From QALR01 sp045646925 (lineage in GTDB: Bacteria; Bacillota; Clostridia; Oscillospirales; CAG-272): a stretch of 15,954 nucleotides of DNA. The DNA lies in assembly GCA_045646925.1 (NCBI GenBank), contig JAZRLQ010000009.1:1-15954 (forward strand). Direction: 5' to 3'. Shown one piece after another: positions 1 through 6,899 of this stretch. Position 1 is the stretch's first letter. The number at the start of each line of letters is the position of its first letter. A program made the position numbers and the translations under genes. The notes under the pieces were generated by a model that searched no databases, had not been told where the DNA came from, and saw only the letters and a program-made list of their open reading frames with translations.

Positions 1-123
1 TTGCCCGACCTCGACAAGTCCATAAATAAGTTTATTACTATGTCGAAGGACGAGTACGCAAACTTTGTGGAAGATACGATACAGCTTGTTGTAAAACAGT
101 TTGCAAAAAAGGATTTGGTTTAA
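1..123 (+). CDS. C-terminal end of an unknown protein (cut by window edge)
   Basis: Frame 1 is open from the first base to a TAA at 121-123 and gives 40 residues, ending in VVKQFAKKDLV. The segment looks helical and charged. The ribosome binding site of the next gene (AAGGAG) overlaps this stop codon, so the two genes are probably cotranscribed and translationally coupled. That close junction is the main reason to call it coding. I do not recognise the family from so short a tail. The start lies outside the window. Confidence 0.6.
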   Translation: MPDLDKSINKFITMSKDEYANFVEDTIQLVVKQFAKKDLV

Positions 124-133
124 GGAGTCAAGA

Positions 134-901
134 ATGAGCATTATTAAGAATGAAATACCAATATTGGAGTTTGATACCGAGCAAACAGCGGTTATCAATC
201 CAACTCACGAAAAATTAGATTTGAAGCTCCCGAAAAAGTGCGTGTTCGCTTTTCTCGGTGAGTATATTGAAGAATACGCAAGCAAGACAGAAACACGGAA
301 GGTGTCTGAGTTCGTCAGCGCAACGAAGCTTTACCCGATCTACATAACGAAATACAAGGGTGAAGAAATCGTACTCTGCCAAGCTCCCGTAGGAGCTGCA
401 CCTGCGGCACAGATACTTGATTGGCTGATTGGCTACGGTGTGCATGAGATCATCTCTGCCGGTTCTTGCGGTGCGCTTGAAAAGTTCCCCGAAAGCACGT
501 TTCTTGTACCGAACAAAGCTTTGCGTGATGAAGGAACATCTTACCACTATGCGCCTCCTTCTCGCTTTATGAAGGTCAGCGAAAGAGCAAGAAATGCAAT
601 CAAGAAAACCATACTTGAACACGGAATGAAATATCAAGAGGTCATTACTTGGTCAACAGACGGATTCTATCGAGAAACCAAAGAAAAGGTTGCCTACCGA
701 AAGGGCGAAGGCTGCTCTGTCGTTGAAATGGAGTGTTCGGCTCTTGCCGCTGTTTCCACTTTCAGAGATGCAACATGGGGTATGATACTCTACACCGCCG
801 ACAGCCTTGCCGACGTAGACAAATACGACGAACGAAATTGGGGCGGCAACGCATACGAATATGCGCTGACTCTCTGCCTTGATGCGGTGCTTAAACTATA
901 A
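134..901 (+). CDS. Nucleoside phosphorylase (PNP/uridine phosphorylase family)
   Basis: This is a 255-residue protein of the PNP_UDP_1 family. These enzymes split purine or uridine nucleosides with phosphate to give the free base and ribose-1-phosphate in the cytoplasm. Visible family marks are the glycine/alanine-rich phosphate-binding segment near residues 86-113 (PVGAAPAAQ, then ISAGSCGAL) and the nucleoside-binding VVEMECSAL at about 197-205. ADS at 222-224 corresponds to the acidic residue that contacts the base. Length fits the hexameric family. ATG 134 is chosen because AAGGAG sits 7 bases upstream; an earlier in-frame ATG at 101 lies inside the preceding gene and has no good ribosome site. 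The GNAT gene follows 15 bases downstream. Substrate (uridine or purine) cannot be decided from sequence alone. Confidence 0.88.
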   Translation: MSIIKNEIPILEFDTEQTAVINPTHEKLDLKLPKKCVFAFLGEYIEEYASKTETRKVSEFVSATKLYPIYITKYKGEEIVLCQAPVGAAPAAQILDWLIGYGVHEIISAGSCGALEKFPESTFLVPNKALRDEGTSYHYAPPSRFMKVSERARNAIKKTILEHGMKYQEVITWSTDGFYRETKEKVAYRKGEGCSVVEMECSALAAVSTFRDATWGMILYTADSLADVDKYDERNWGGNAYEYALTLCLDAVLKL

Positions 902-916
902 GGAGAAAACGCAACT

Positions 917-1435
917 ATGATACTTAAAACTGAAAGACTAACCATCCGTCACATTTTAGCGGATGATTGGAAAAGCATAAAAGATATTTGGGTGGACTTT
1001 AACACTTCCGCCCTTTCGCAGTACGATAAACCACACATCACCGATGACGAGGATGTTCAGCCGAGAATTGCAAGATGGGCAAGGGCAAACAGCGGCACAA
1101 AGCATATGTTTTTTGCTGTTTGCCTTGGTGAAACAGTGATCGGATACATAGCCTTTAACATCCGAGAAAACGGACACGAGATCGGCTATTGCTTCCACTC
1201 CGCATATCATGGCAAGGGCTACGCAAAGGAAAGCCACTTGGCACTCATTGACTACATGCGTGAGCTTGGCATTAAAAGGTTGACCGCAGGCACGGCAATC
1301 AATAATGCGCCATCTGTTTCGCTTCTCAAATCTTTGGGCTTTGAGCTGATCGAAACGGAAAAGGTGTCCTTCTACAAGGATGCAGACGGCAACGATATTG
1401 TGTTTGACGGCGGTGTGTTTGAGTTGGTGCTGTAA
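917..1435 (+). CDS. GNAT family N-acetyltransferase (RimJ/RimL-like)
   Basis: This 172-residue protein has the layout of the Acetyltransf_3 branch of GNAT enzymes. These transfer an acetyl group from acetyl-CoA to an amine on a protein N-terminus, amino acid or small molecule. It opens with the typical LKTERLTIRHI strand. It has the central strand FAVCLGETVIGYIAF and then IGYCFHSAYHGKGYAKES, which resembles the acetyl-CoA pyrophosphate-binding motif A (Q/RxxGxG/A; here YHGKGYA). It ends with AINNAPSVSLLKSLGFELIE, the classic N-xxS-xxxLxKLGF motif B. AAGGAG lies about 11 bases before the ATG, just after the phosphorylase stop, so the two share an operon. The gene is followed by a terminator at 1503-1544. 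The acceptor substrate is unknown; a resistance role is possible but not shown. Confidence 0.88.
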   Translation: MILKTERLTIRHILADDWKSIKDIWVDFNTSALSQYDKPHITDDEDVQPRIARWARANSGTKHMFFAVCLGETVIGYIAFNIRENGHEIGYCFHSAYHGKGYAKESHLALIDYMRELGIKRLTAGTAINNAPSVSLLKSLGFELIETEKVSFYKDADGNDIVFDGGVFELVL

Positions 1436-1502
1436 GCGAGGAAGAAACAATGCTAAATAAGGAGCAAACTATATTCAAGCTCTTAATATACCGTGTATTA
1501 AG

Positions 1503-1544
1503 AACGGCGTCGCCAAATTGATGGCGTCGCCGTTAACTTTTTAT
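1503..1544 (+). terminator. Rho-independent terminator after the GNAT gene
   Basis: A 13-base stem (AACGGCGTCGCCA at 1503-1515 against TGGCGTCGCCGTT at 1522-1534) has a single internal mismatch and a 6-base loop. It is followed on the plus strand by AACTTTTTATT. The T-run is on the plus-strand side, so it ends the phosphorylase/GNAT operon. It overlaps the stop of the convergent repressor gene. Confidence 0.8.
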
Positions 1545-2254
1545 TCTTCAACTATCCCAATAACTCTACCACAGCAGTAAACGCTATCATTCTCCCCGAG
1601 ACGAATTGGCTTATATTTCTCATTATGTGAAATCAAGCACTTATTACCCAACTCCTTGATGTATACATCACCGTTAACAACGAAGATTCCGATTTCGCCA
1701 ACGTCAACAGCATTGCACTTTTCAACGAAGACTTTGTCTCCGTCGTGATATGTAGATTCCATGCTATCACCTGTGATCGGAATAACATAGTCAGCGTTCT
1801 CTGCTTCGGAACTTTCCTTGACAAAAATCTGTTCCGGCGTTTCTGATTCAAGGAAGTTACCCGTTCCGGCAGAGGCAGGATAATTATAAAAATCAATCTT
1901 CAACATTCTTGGCTTGGGTTTTCTCATCAGCGCCGTCACACGTTTATATTCGCTGTCGATCATATAATCAACAACCTCTTTACCGTGCTCATCAAGGGCG
2001 CGGTATTTTTGTAACGTTGTCCATTCGGTTGCCGTAGGGTGTTGCGCCATGGACTTGCATCCGATCAGCTCATCAGCGGATACCCCGAGCAGGTCGCACA
2101 GCTTCGCCAATTTATCGCAATCGGGACGACCGATACCCTTCTCCCAGTTATAGATCACTCTGCCGGAGCTTTCGCCAAGAGCGTCAGCGATATCCTGCTG
2201 AGTCATACCTCTCATGTTGCGGTATTTCTTTATTTGTTCACCAATAAAACTCAT
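1541..2254 (-). CDS. LexA/CI-like transcriptional repressor (HTH_3 plus S24 peptidase)
   Basis: This 237-residue protein has an N-terminal XRE helix-turn-helix at about residues 5-62 (GMTQQDIADALGES...YNWEKGIGRPDCDKL). Its C-terminal S24 LexA/UmuD-type self-cleavage domain has the serine motif GDSMES (Ser164) and the lysine in VYIKEL (Lys200). A candidate Ala-Gly cleavage site is at residues 129-130 (PASAGTG), between the two domains. In the family, RecA-ssDNA stimulates cleavage here after DNA damage and inactivates the repressor. The start at 2254 is chosen because GGAGGT lies 8 bases upstream; an upstream in-frame ATG at 2296 lies inside the gene's own promoter. It is divergent from the RepA-like ATPase, and the two promoters lie in the shared gap. 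I infer it controls replication or transfer of the element and links it to SOS. Confidence 0.9.
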   Translation of the reverse strand: MSFIGEQIKKYRNMRGMTQQDIADALGESSGRVIYNWEKGIGRPDCDKLAKLCDLLGVSADELIGCKSMAQHPTATEWTTLQKYRALDEHGKEVVDYMIDSEYKRVTALMRKPKPRMLKIDFYNYPASAGTGNFLESETPEQIFVKESSEAENADYVIPITGDSMESTYHDGDKVFVEKCNAVDVGEIGIFVVNGDVYIKELGNKCLISHNEKYKPIRLGENDSVYCCGRVIGIVEE

Positions 2255-2286
2255 ATGGACATACCTCCAATTTGTATTACGTAACC

Positions 2287-2315
2287 ATTTTAACATATAT
2301 AATTGTATTTGTCAA
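2287..2315 (-). promoter_or_regulatory. Sigma-A promoter of the LexA-like repressor gene
   Basis: On the minus strand, TTGACA (2310-2315) and TAAAAT (2287-2292) are separated by exactly 17 bases. The start codon lies 33 bases beyond the -10. The spacer contains ATACAATTATATATGT, which shares the ATACAA start of the operator-like palindrome in the opposing promoter. Confidence 0.8.
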
Positions 2316-2345
2316 GAATAACTCCAATTATATTATATAATCCTA

Positions 2346-2374
2346 TTGACAATACAACATTGTTGTGTTATAAT
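2346..2374 (+). promoter_or_regulatory. Consensus sigma-A promoter of the RepA-like gene
   Basis: TTGACA at 2346-2351 and TATAAT at 2369-2374 are both perfect consensus, with a 17-base spacer. Such a strong promoter on a mobile element would need repression. A perfect palindrome fills its spacer, so occupancy by the divergent repressor would block polymerase. Confidence 0.88.
2354..2366. promoter_or_regulatory. Operator-like palindrome ACAACATTGTTGT
   Basis: This is a perfect inverted repeat (6 + 1 + 6) lying wholly between the -35 and -10 of the rightward promoter. Its size and place are typical for a dimeric HTH repressor site. The likely binder is the divergent S24 repressor; this is inferred from position. 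ACAAT-type half-sites recur nearby (about 2383-2388 and 2411-2416). Confidence 0.65.
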
Positions 2375-2451
2375 GTCAAATATACAATATGGTTTGATAT
2401 TCGGGCGATGAAACTTACAATATTAGAGATAAAAGGAGATCGAGGGTAAGC

Positions 2452-3690
2452 ATGACAAATCAAAACGATACAAAAAAATTCCATACAATAGATGGAAGCA
2501 CGATTATGAATAAGAAAATGCCGCCATTAAAATACACAATTGCAGATATTCTTCCTGCAGGACTGACATTGTTTTCTGGAGATTCGAAGATAGGAAAATC
2601 ACTTTTAGCGGTCAATATGTGCGTAGCTGTATCTAAGGGTGAACCGTTCCTTGATTTCCCGACTCACAAAGGAACGGTATTATACTTGGCTCTGGAGGAC
2701 ACCGAAAGCCGTATTCAAAGGAGAGTCTTTTCTTTGACGGATACACTCGACAGTAATTTTCATTTTTCCAATGAGAGATATCGTTTGGATGACGGTCTGA
2801 TTGAAGCGATGGAAGATTTCGTAAAAGAACATCCGGAAACGAATCTTATTGTGATTGACGTTCTGCAATATATTCGCCCGCAAAGCAAGGGCGGAAATAT
2901 TTATAAAGAGGATTATAACGATATGATTCCTCTGCACGAATTTACGCAGCGCCACCATAATCTTTCCCTTGTTCTGATTCACCATACGAATAAAAGCAAT
3001 GTATCAGACCAGTTTCGAGCTTCCTCGGGATCAACGGCTATCGTTGGTGCTGCTGATAACTATTGGCTATTACAACGTCCTGTCCGAGCGCTCCGAAGCG
3101 GAAGCTTGTTCTGTTCGGGCAGAGAGATATCCGATAAAGAAATCCGATTGTCTATGACGGATTCCGGCGTTTGGCTTCCAAAGGATCCCGATAATTACAA
3201 GGGAGAAATTATATCACCCGTGGTAATCGGAACGTATCTGTGGATAATGTGGCACACGGATATTTTAAACATCGATGAAAAAACAGGCAAAGTTTGTTCC
3301 GTGTATAACTGCACCGCTACCGAGCTCGCTGATAAGATATCGCAGATAATGGATGTGTCTCTTCCTGCCAATATGGTCAAGAAAAATTTGACCTTATACC
3401 ATTACCAGTTGGAGCAAATGGGGTTGAAATTTGAAAGCAAACGTACAGGTAAAAAACGATATTTTATTTTCAGTCTTGTTCCAAAATCTTTACGGAGAGC
3501 CATCTTTATCAAAGAGGAATTGCCGCAATATATCGATGATACTCCTCTCGCGGAAACAGAGGAAGATGATGATGACAGCATGACGGCTGAGTCGGTAGTG
3601 GACACCAGTTGTCACCGACCGAGCAAAGGTGCAAATTTGGGTGACAATGGCGGTTCGACGGATGACAGCAACGCTCCACTCCCCACATAG
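2452..3690 (+). CDS. RepA-like AAA/RecA-fold ATPase of a mobile element
   Basis: This 412-residue protein has a RecA-type ATPase core as in the AAA_25/RepA replicative helicase family encoded by plasmids, phages and integrative elements. Walker A is GDSKIGKS at residues 43-50. Walker B is the hydrophobic strand ending LIVID (132-136). A further strand LVLIHHTNK (173-181) and SGSTAIVGAAD (192-202) match the later motifs of RepA-type proteins. The region after about residue 270 looks like a winged-helix or DNA-binding tail, ending in an acidic, low-complexity stretch. ATG 2452 follows AAAGGAG with a longish 14-15 base gap. It is driven by the consensus promoter at 2346-2374. I infer it helps replicate the excised element. 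It could also be an accessory helicase or DNA-binding ATPase not needed for replication. Confidence 0.82.
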   Translation: MTNQNDTKKFHTIDGSTIMNKKMPPLKYTIADILPAGLTLFSGDSKIGKSLLAVNMCVAVSKGEPFLDFPTHKGTVLYLALEDTESRIQRRVFSLTDTLDSNFHFSNERYRLDDGLIEAMEDFVKEHPETNLIVIDVLQYIRPQSKGGNIYKEDYNDMIPLHEFTQRHHNLSLVLIHHTNKSNVSDQFRASSGSTAIVGAADNYWLLQRPVRALRSGSLFCSGREISDKEIRLSMTDSGVWLPKDPDNYKGEIISPVVIGTYLWIMWHTDILNIDEKTGKVCSVYNCTATELADKISQIMDVSLPANMVKKNLTLYHYQLEQMGLKFESKRTGKKRYFIFSLVPKSLRRAIFIKEELPQYIDDTPLAETEEDDDDSMTAESVVDTSCHRPSKGANLGDNGGSTDDSNAPLPT

Positions 3691-4004
3691 CCGTCATGCC
3701 GTCACCAAACATCAAAAATTGATACGCATAATCAAAGAAAAGGCGGTCGAAAACAAGAATTTTTGCGATTTGCCCATTTACGGTGTACACCGAGGGAATG
3801 TGGGCTTTCAGCAATTTTGAAAGTGGAAAACGATGCGTTGTACGATGAGAGCCACTCCGTTGGGAAAATCGCAAATAATGCCGATCCAGACCGAAGCTTT
3901 TTTGAGCAAAAATAAGGTGATTTTTACAAAAATGGCATCTTCTTAAAAGTTCAAGTTTCTTTTGTCACGCTATTCAAAAATGACAATGCAAGAAAACAAA
4001 GAAA
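3691..4004. other. Noncoding stretch, possible replication origin of the element
   Basis: No convincing gene is seen between the RepA-like stop and the terminator of the next regulator. The stretch holds a 10-bp inverted repeat, TTTGCGATTT at 3762-3771 against AAATCGCAAA at 3866-3875. It also has four copies of CAAAAAT (3713, 3907, 3927 and 3975), two of them extended as CAAAAATGRCA. Lying next to a replication ATPase, it is a plausible origin, but the repeats are weak and AT-rich sequence gives such matches by chance. Confidence 0.3.
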
Positions 4005-4023
4005 GCCCCGCGTGAGGCGGGGC
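3990..4023 (-). terminator. Rho-independent terminator of the second HTH regulator
   Basis: On the minus strand, a 7-bp GC stem (GCCCCGC 4017-4023 with GCGGGGC 4005-4011) and 5-base loop begins 7 bases after the stop codon. It is followed by the T-rich TTTCTTTGTTTTCTT. Confidence 0.85.
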
Positions 4024-4030
4024 GAGATGA

Positions 4031-4816
4031 TTACTTGGATGCTTTGTTACGAATTCCGACAACATAATCACTTTCATTGCCGTCAAAAAGCACATCCAGT
4101 ATTTTTATAATTTTTTCCTTGTAACGAGGATCATTTTCAGTTTCCGAAATTGCGGTCAGATGATACGACAAAAGCCATGCCAACGGTTCGATTGCGGATT
4201 TTGCAATTTTGTTTTTCTCCGTGTTATCCTTCAAAATATGAACCAATGCAGTTTCTCTTGTCTTATACAGATTCGGCAATTTGGTAGCGTATTCTATCGC
4301 CTTCTCATAATCTCCGTATCTGAAATATGCATCGGATATATTGGAAAGTGCGGCACCTCGAATTTCGGAATCATCACAGTATCGAAGAATTTGCTCATGA
4401 AGCATAATAGATTCTTTTAGATACTCTTTCTTTTCCTTTTCTGTTCCATCAAGCCGTTCAAGTGAAGCAGATAATTGAATTAACAACAGAGCGTTGTTAG
4501 GATAGATTTTCAGAGCACTTCTCATAAGCTCCACATTTTCTTTGTGATTGCCCAATGCTCTGTTTTCCTGCCATTTTCGGTTGATATCGTCAAGCCTGTT
4601 TGCAGAAGATATCTCATCCATACCAATTAATTCGTCAACAGATACCTCAAAATAATTCGCAAGAGTGGGAAGCATCGTGATATCCGGATATCCGTCACCT
4701 CTCTCCCATTTGCTGATGGCTTGATAAGAAATGCCAATATGAGTTGCCACTTCTTCTTGAGTCAAATCTCTGTTACGGCGAAGTTTTTTAAGTTTGTCAC
4801 CGATCATTAGTTCCAT
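4031..4816 (-). CDS. XRE-family regulator with helical (TPR-like) C-terminal region
   Basis: This 261-residue protein has a clear helix-turn-helix at about residues 7-64 (DLTQEEVATHIGISYQAISKWERG, then a DELIG end). About 190 residues of helical, repeat-like sequence follow, including NISDAYFRYGDYEKAIEYATKL at 159-180, which reads like a TPR unit. Such HTH-TPR proteins in Firmicutes often sense a peptide or partner protein. ATG 4816 is preferred because GGAGGT lies 7 bases upstream; the longer reading frame begins inside the promoter. It is transcribed against its neighbours, between the RepA-like gene and the mobilization operon, with its own promoter and terminator. Its targets may include the divergent mob operon. 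The ligand is unknown. Confidence 0.85.
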   Translation of the reverse strand: MELMIGDKLKKLRRNRDLTQEEVATHIGISYQAISKWERGDGYPDITMLPTLANYFEVSVDELIGMDEISSANRLDDINRKWQENRALGNHKENVELMRSALKIYPNNALLLIQLSASLERLDGTEKEKKEYLKESIMLHEQILRYCDDSEIRGAALSNISDAYFRYGDYEKAIEYATKLPNLYKTRETALVHILKDNTEKNKIAKSAIEPLAWLLSYHLTAISETENDPRYKEKIIKILDVLFDGNESDYVVGIRNKASK

Positions 4817-4859
4817 GGTATTAACCTCCAATTCAATTTGTTCCGACGCGTCTGAATAT

Positions 4860-4888
4860 ATTATATAGCGATTTGAATGATAAATCAA
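4860..4888 (-). promoter_or_regulatory. Promoter of the second HTH regulator
   Basis: On the minus strand TTGATT (4883-4888) and TATAAT (4860-4865) are 17 bases apart. The ribosome binding site and ATG 4816 lie 31-49 bases downstream. Confidence 0.75.
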
Positions 4889-4946
4889 TAACCGCAACAT
4901 AGACTCAATTCTACCCATCGTAGTATTTTTCTATCGCTTTTCAAAA

Positions 4947-5095
4947 GCCCAGACGCTCGCGTCTGGGGCAAGCATAGCGCGTGGATGTCCACCGCCAAAT
5001 GGCGGCGACCTCCTCGCACCGTCCCTGCGCTCACGCCGGGACAAAATCGGGCAGAAGCCCGAACCCACTTGCCTTTTCTTTGCGAAAAGAAAAGG
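4947..5095. other. Candidate oriT: cluster of inverted repeats upstream of mobC
   Basis: This GC-rich noncoding stretch stands out from AT-rich surroundings and packs five inverted repeats into 150 bases. They are CCCAGACG/CGTCTGGG (4948-4967), CCGCCA/TGGCGG (4992-5005), GTCCC/GGGAC (5021-5042), CGGGC/GCCCG (5048-5061) and CCTTTTCTTT/AAAGAAAAGG (5072-5095). Transfer origins of MOBP systems usually lie just upstream of the MobC-relaxase genes and carry such stem-loops near the nick site. The nick site itself cannot be named from this sequence. Confidence 0.6.
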
Positions 5096-5141
5096 TGAGC
5101 CAAAAGAAACGAAATATATTTTTGTTAGAAAGGAGAATCAC

Positions 5142-5459
5142 TTGGGCAGATTACAATCAGAAACCATCAGTATTCGTCTTACTCCCGAAGAAAAAACGGC
5201 ACTGCAGGAGCGAATGTATCAGGCTGTCGCCCCTTCTATGCGCGCATTTATTCTGGATATGTGCATGAACGGAGAGATTATTGTCAATTCCGATCTCCGC
5301 GAACTGAACAAAGAGCTTCGCTATCAGGGCAATAATCTCAATCAGCTTGCCAAGCTTGCGCGCCAAGGAAGAATCTCCGCGGTCGATTTTTCCGAATTGT
5401 TGTCGGTTTACCGTCAGATTCTTTTGGTGTTGAGAGGTGATACCGATGGCAGTTATTGA
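5142..5459 (+). CDS. mobC: MobC-like relaxosome accessory protein
   Basis: This 105-residue protein has an N-terminal ribbon-helix-helix-like part (SETISIRLTPEEKTALQERM). It then has the MobC signature LNKELRYQGNNLNQLAKLAR at about 55-74. MobC proteins bind oriT and help open DNA so the relaxase can nick. The start is TTG at 5142, supported by AGAAAGGAG 6 bases upstream; no ATG gives the conserved N-terminus. The last 14 bases overlap the relaxase start, so the two are translationally coupled. It sits directly downstream of the candidate oriT. Confidence 0.88.
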   Translation: MGRLQSETISIRLTPEEKTALQERMYQAVAPSMRAFILDMCMNGEIIVNSDLRELNKELRYQGNNLNQLAKLARQGRISAVDFSELLSVYRQILLVLRGDTDGSY

Positions 5460-6885
5460 AAGTATTCCCGAAAAGAATCAGACACCGAGCGCACAAAAGG
5501 GTGTGCTTGATTACTGTATGCAACCGTCCAAAACGCTCGATGAGGACGAACAGCTCGCCTATATTTCGGGATATAACTGTGTCCCTGAGCTGGCAAACGA
5601 ATCCTTTCTTGCCACGCAAAAGGTATACGGTCACGAGCCCGACGGCGTTCGCTTCTATCATTTCGTGCAATCCTTCAAGATTGGCGAAGCAATTTCGCCT
5701 CAGGAAGCGAATGATATCGGGATGGAGCTCGTCCAAAGCTTTGAAAAATTCAAAAATCATGAAGCCATTGTCGCCACGCATATCGACAAAGACCATCTTC
5801 ATAATCACATTGTCGTATGCGCTTACGACCTTGAAAGCGGTCGAAAAATTCATTACAATAAGTATTTTCTCGGAGATCTCCGTCAAAGAAGCGACGAAAT
5901 ATGCCAAGCTCACGGGCTGAACGTTCTGAAAAAGTACAATCCAAACGTGAAATCTCAACGTCTTGGCCCCAAGGAATATCGTGCCGCCATGAACGGAAAC
6001 AGCTGGAAGATGGCTCTTCGCGCCACCATTGACTACTGTATGACGAGAGCAATGAACCAAAACGAATTTCAAGCCGAGATGAAAAAATTCGGTTACGAGA
6101 TGACTTGGATGGCAAACCGAAGAAATATCACTTATATTTGCAGAACCGATGACGGCAAAGAGCGCCGTGTGCGCGATATCAAACTTAACGATGAAAAATA
6201 TTTAAAGGAGAACATGGAACATGAATTCAGAATCAGGACAAAGCTATATGGACAAGCTGAAGATGAAAAATATCCCTTCGGCACTTCGGGCGGCGATGGA
6301 AGAAACAACGCAGGAAACCGAGGCGGATCAGGAGATTCCGATGGTTCAGATCAGCGAAGAGGACTGGAACCATCTGTACAAAGCGATACAACAACTGCAA
6401 GATCTGTCAACGGATTTGACGGCACAGAGAGCCAATTTGAAGGCTTCGGCAGAGAGTTACGCCGCCTCGATGACGAAAGCGGCACAGGAACAGACGGAAG
6501 CTTCGGAGAAAGCGATACAAAAAATAGCGAACGAAGCGACCGAACAGGTTGGGAATGCGAGCGAGAACGCTTCAAGAATCATAAAAAGAAGCATTTATCG
6601 GGACGAAGCAATCTGGTTTCTGCGCCTCGCGCTCACGTTTCTCCCGACAATCTTGATCTTTCTCTTATGGCTGTACGTGGGATTGCGAATGTGACGTCGA
6701 TTTTGGACGGCGAAGACGAATCTGAAGAAGAAAAACAGCGAAGACAAGCAACGAATACGGGCGCTGCCATTGGCGCCCTTGCGGGTCTTGCCGTGGGCGC
6801 TGCCATCGGTTTCATGCAATCGGAAAGCGATTCCGACGAGGATGTTGCCGAGGAAGAGAGCGAAGCATTTGATATGACGATGTGA
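5446..6885 (+). CDS. MOBP-type relaxase (mobilization nuclease)
   Basis: This 479-residue relaxase nicks oriT and leads the strand during conjugal transfer. The metal-binding three-histidine motif is HIDKDHLHNH at residues 112-121. A likely catalytic tyrosine is Tyr23 in VLDYCMQPSKT. YGHEPDGVRFYHFVQSF (about 61-77) is typical of Firmicutes members of the family. The nuclease domain ends near residue 250. Residues 259-416 are low-complexity, rich in Gly, Asp, Ser and Arg, because the DNA there also encodes another protein in a different frame. The tail after about 405 has a glycine/alanine-rich hydrophobic stretch (AIGALAGLAVGAAIGF) and an acidic end. ATG 5446 overlaps mobC by 14 bases and follows GAGAGGTGAT. 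No coupling protein or secretion genes are present, so it is probably mobilized in trans. Confidence 0.93.
   Translation: MAVIESIPEKNQTPSAQKGVLDYCMQPSKTLDEDEQLAYISGYNCVPELANESFLATQKVYGHEPDGVRFYHFVQSFKIGEAISPQEANDIGMELVQSFEKFKNHEAIVATHIDKDHLHNHIVVCAYDLESGRKIHYNKYFLGDLRQRSDEICQAHGLNVLKKYNPNVKSQRLGPKEYRAAMNGNSWKMALRATIDYCMTRAMNQNEFQAEMKKFGYEMTWMANRRNITYICRTDDGKERRVRDIKLNDEKYLKENMEHEFRIRTKLYGQAEDEKYPFGTSGGDGRNNAGNRGGSGDSDGSDQRRGLEPSVQSDTTTARSVNGFDGTESQFEGFGRELRRLDDESGTGTDGSFGESDTKNSERSDRTGWECERERFKNHKKKHLSGRSNLVSAPRAHVSPDNLDLSLMAVRGIANVTSILDGEDESEEEKQRRQATNTGAAIGALAGLAVGAAIGFMQSESDSDEDVAEEESEAFDMTM
6221..6694 (+). CDS. Nested coiled-coil/membrane protein inside the relaxase gene (MobB/MbeB-like position)
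   Basis: A 157-residue frame lies entirely inside the relaxase gene, in another reading frame. It has its own AAAGGAG 10 bases before ATG 6221. The product looks like a real protein: a polar N-terminus, a long Ala/Gln/Glu-rich coiled coil at about 50-118 (QQLQDLSTDLTAQRANLKAS), and one membrane span at about 131-153 (WFLRLALTFLPTILIFLLWL). The relaxase frame over the same DNA is low-complexity, so this frame is probably the better constrained one. ColE1 mbeB and RSF1010 mobB are known precedents: mobilization genes nested in the relaxase gene, the latter a membrane protein. I infer a role in stabilising the relaxosome or docking it at the membrane. Homology to those families is not shown. Confidence 0.75.
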   Translation: MNSESGQSYMDKLKMKNIPSALRAAMEETTQETEADQEIPMVQISEEDWNHLYKAIQQLQDLSTDLTAQRANLKASAESYAASMTKAAQEQTEASEKAIQKIANEATEQVGNASENASRIIKRSIYRDEAIWFLRLALTFLPTILIFLLWLYVGLRM

Positions 6886-6899
6886 GAAAGGATGATGAT

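Noticed and set aside
1450..1521. Possible 23-residue frame after the GNAT gene
   Set aside because: It has only a weak GAGGAAG site and runs into the terminator stem. No recognisable product; at most a gene remnant.
2408..2449. Possible 13-residue leader peptide ending two bases before the RepA-like ATG
   Set aside because: The start has no good ribosome site, and such short frames are frequent by chance. Translational coupling is possible but unsupported.
3629..3820. A 63-codon plus-strand frame overlapping the end of the RepA-like gene
   Set aside because: It has no ribosome binding site and overlaps the acidic RepA tail in another frame. Its composition looks like random translation of the noncoding stretch.
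4947..5061. CRISPR-like or riboswitch reading of the repeats upstream of mobC
   Set aside because: The inverted repeats differ from one another and are not regularly spaced, and no riboswitch core is recognisable. An oriT explains them better.
5338..6072. Minus-strand frame (244 codons) opposite mobC and the relaxase
   Set aside because: Antisense shadow of well-identified mobilization genes; no start signals.
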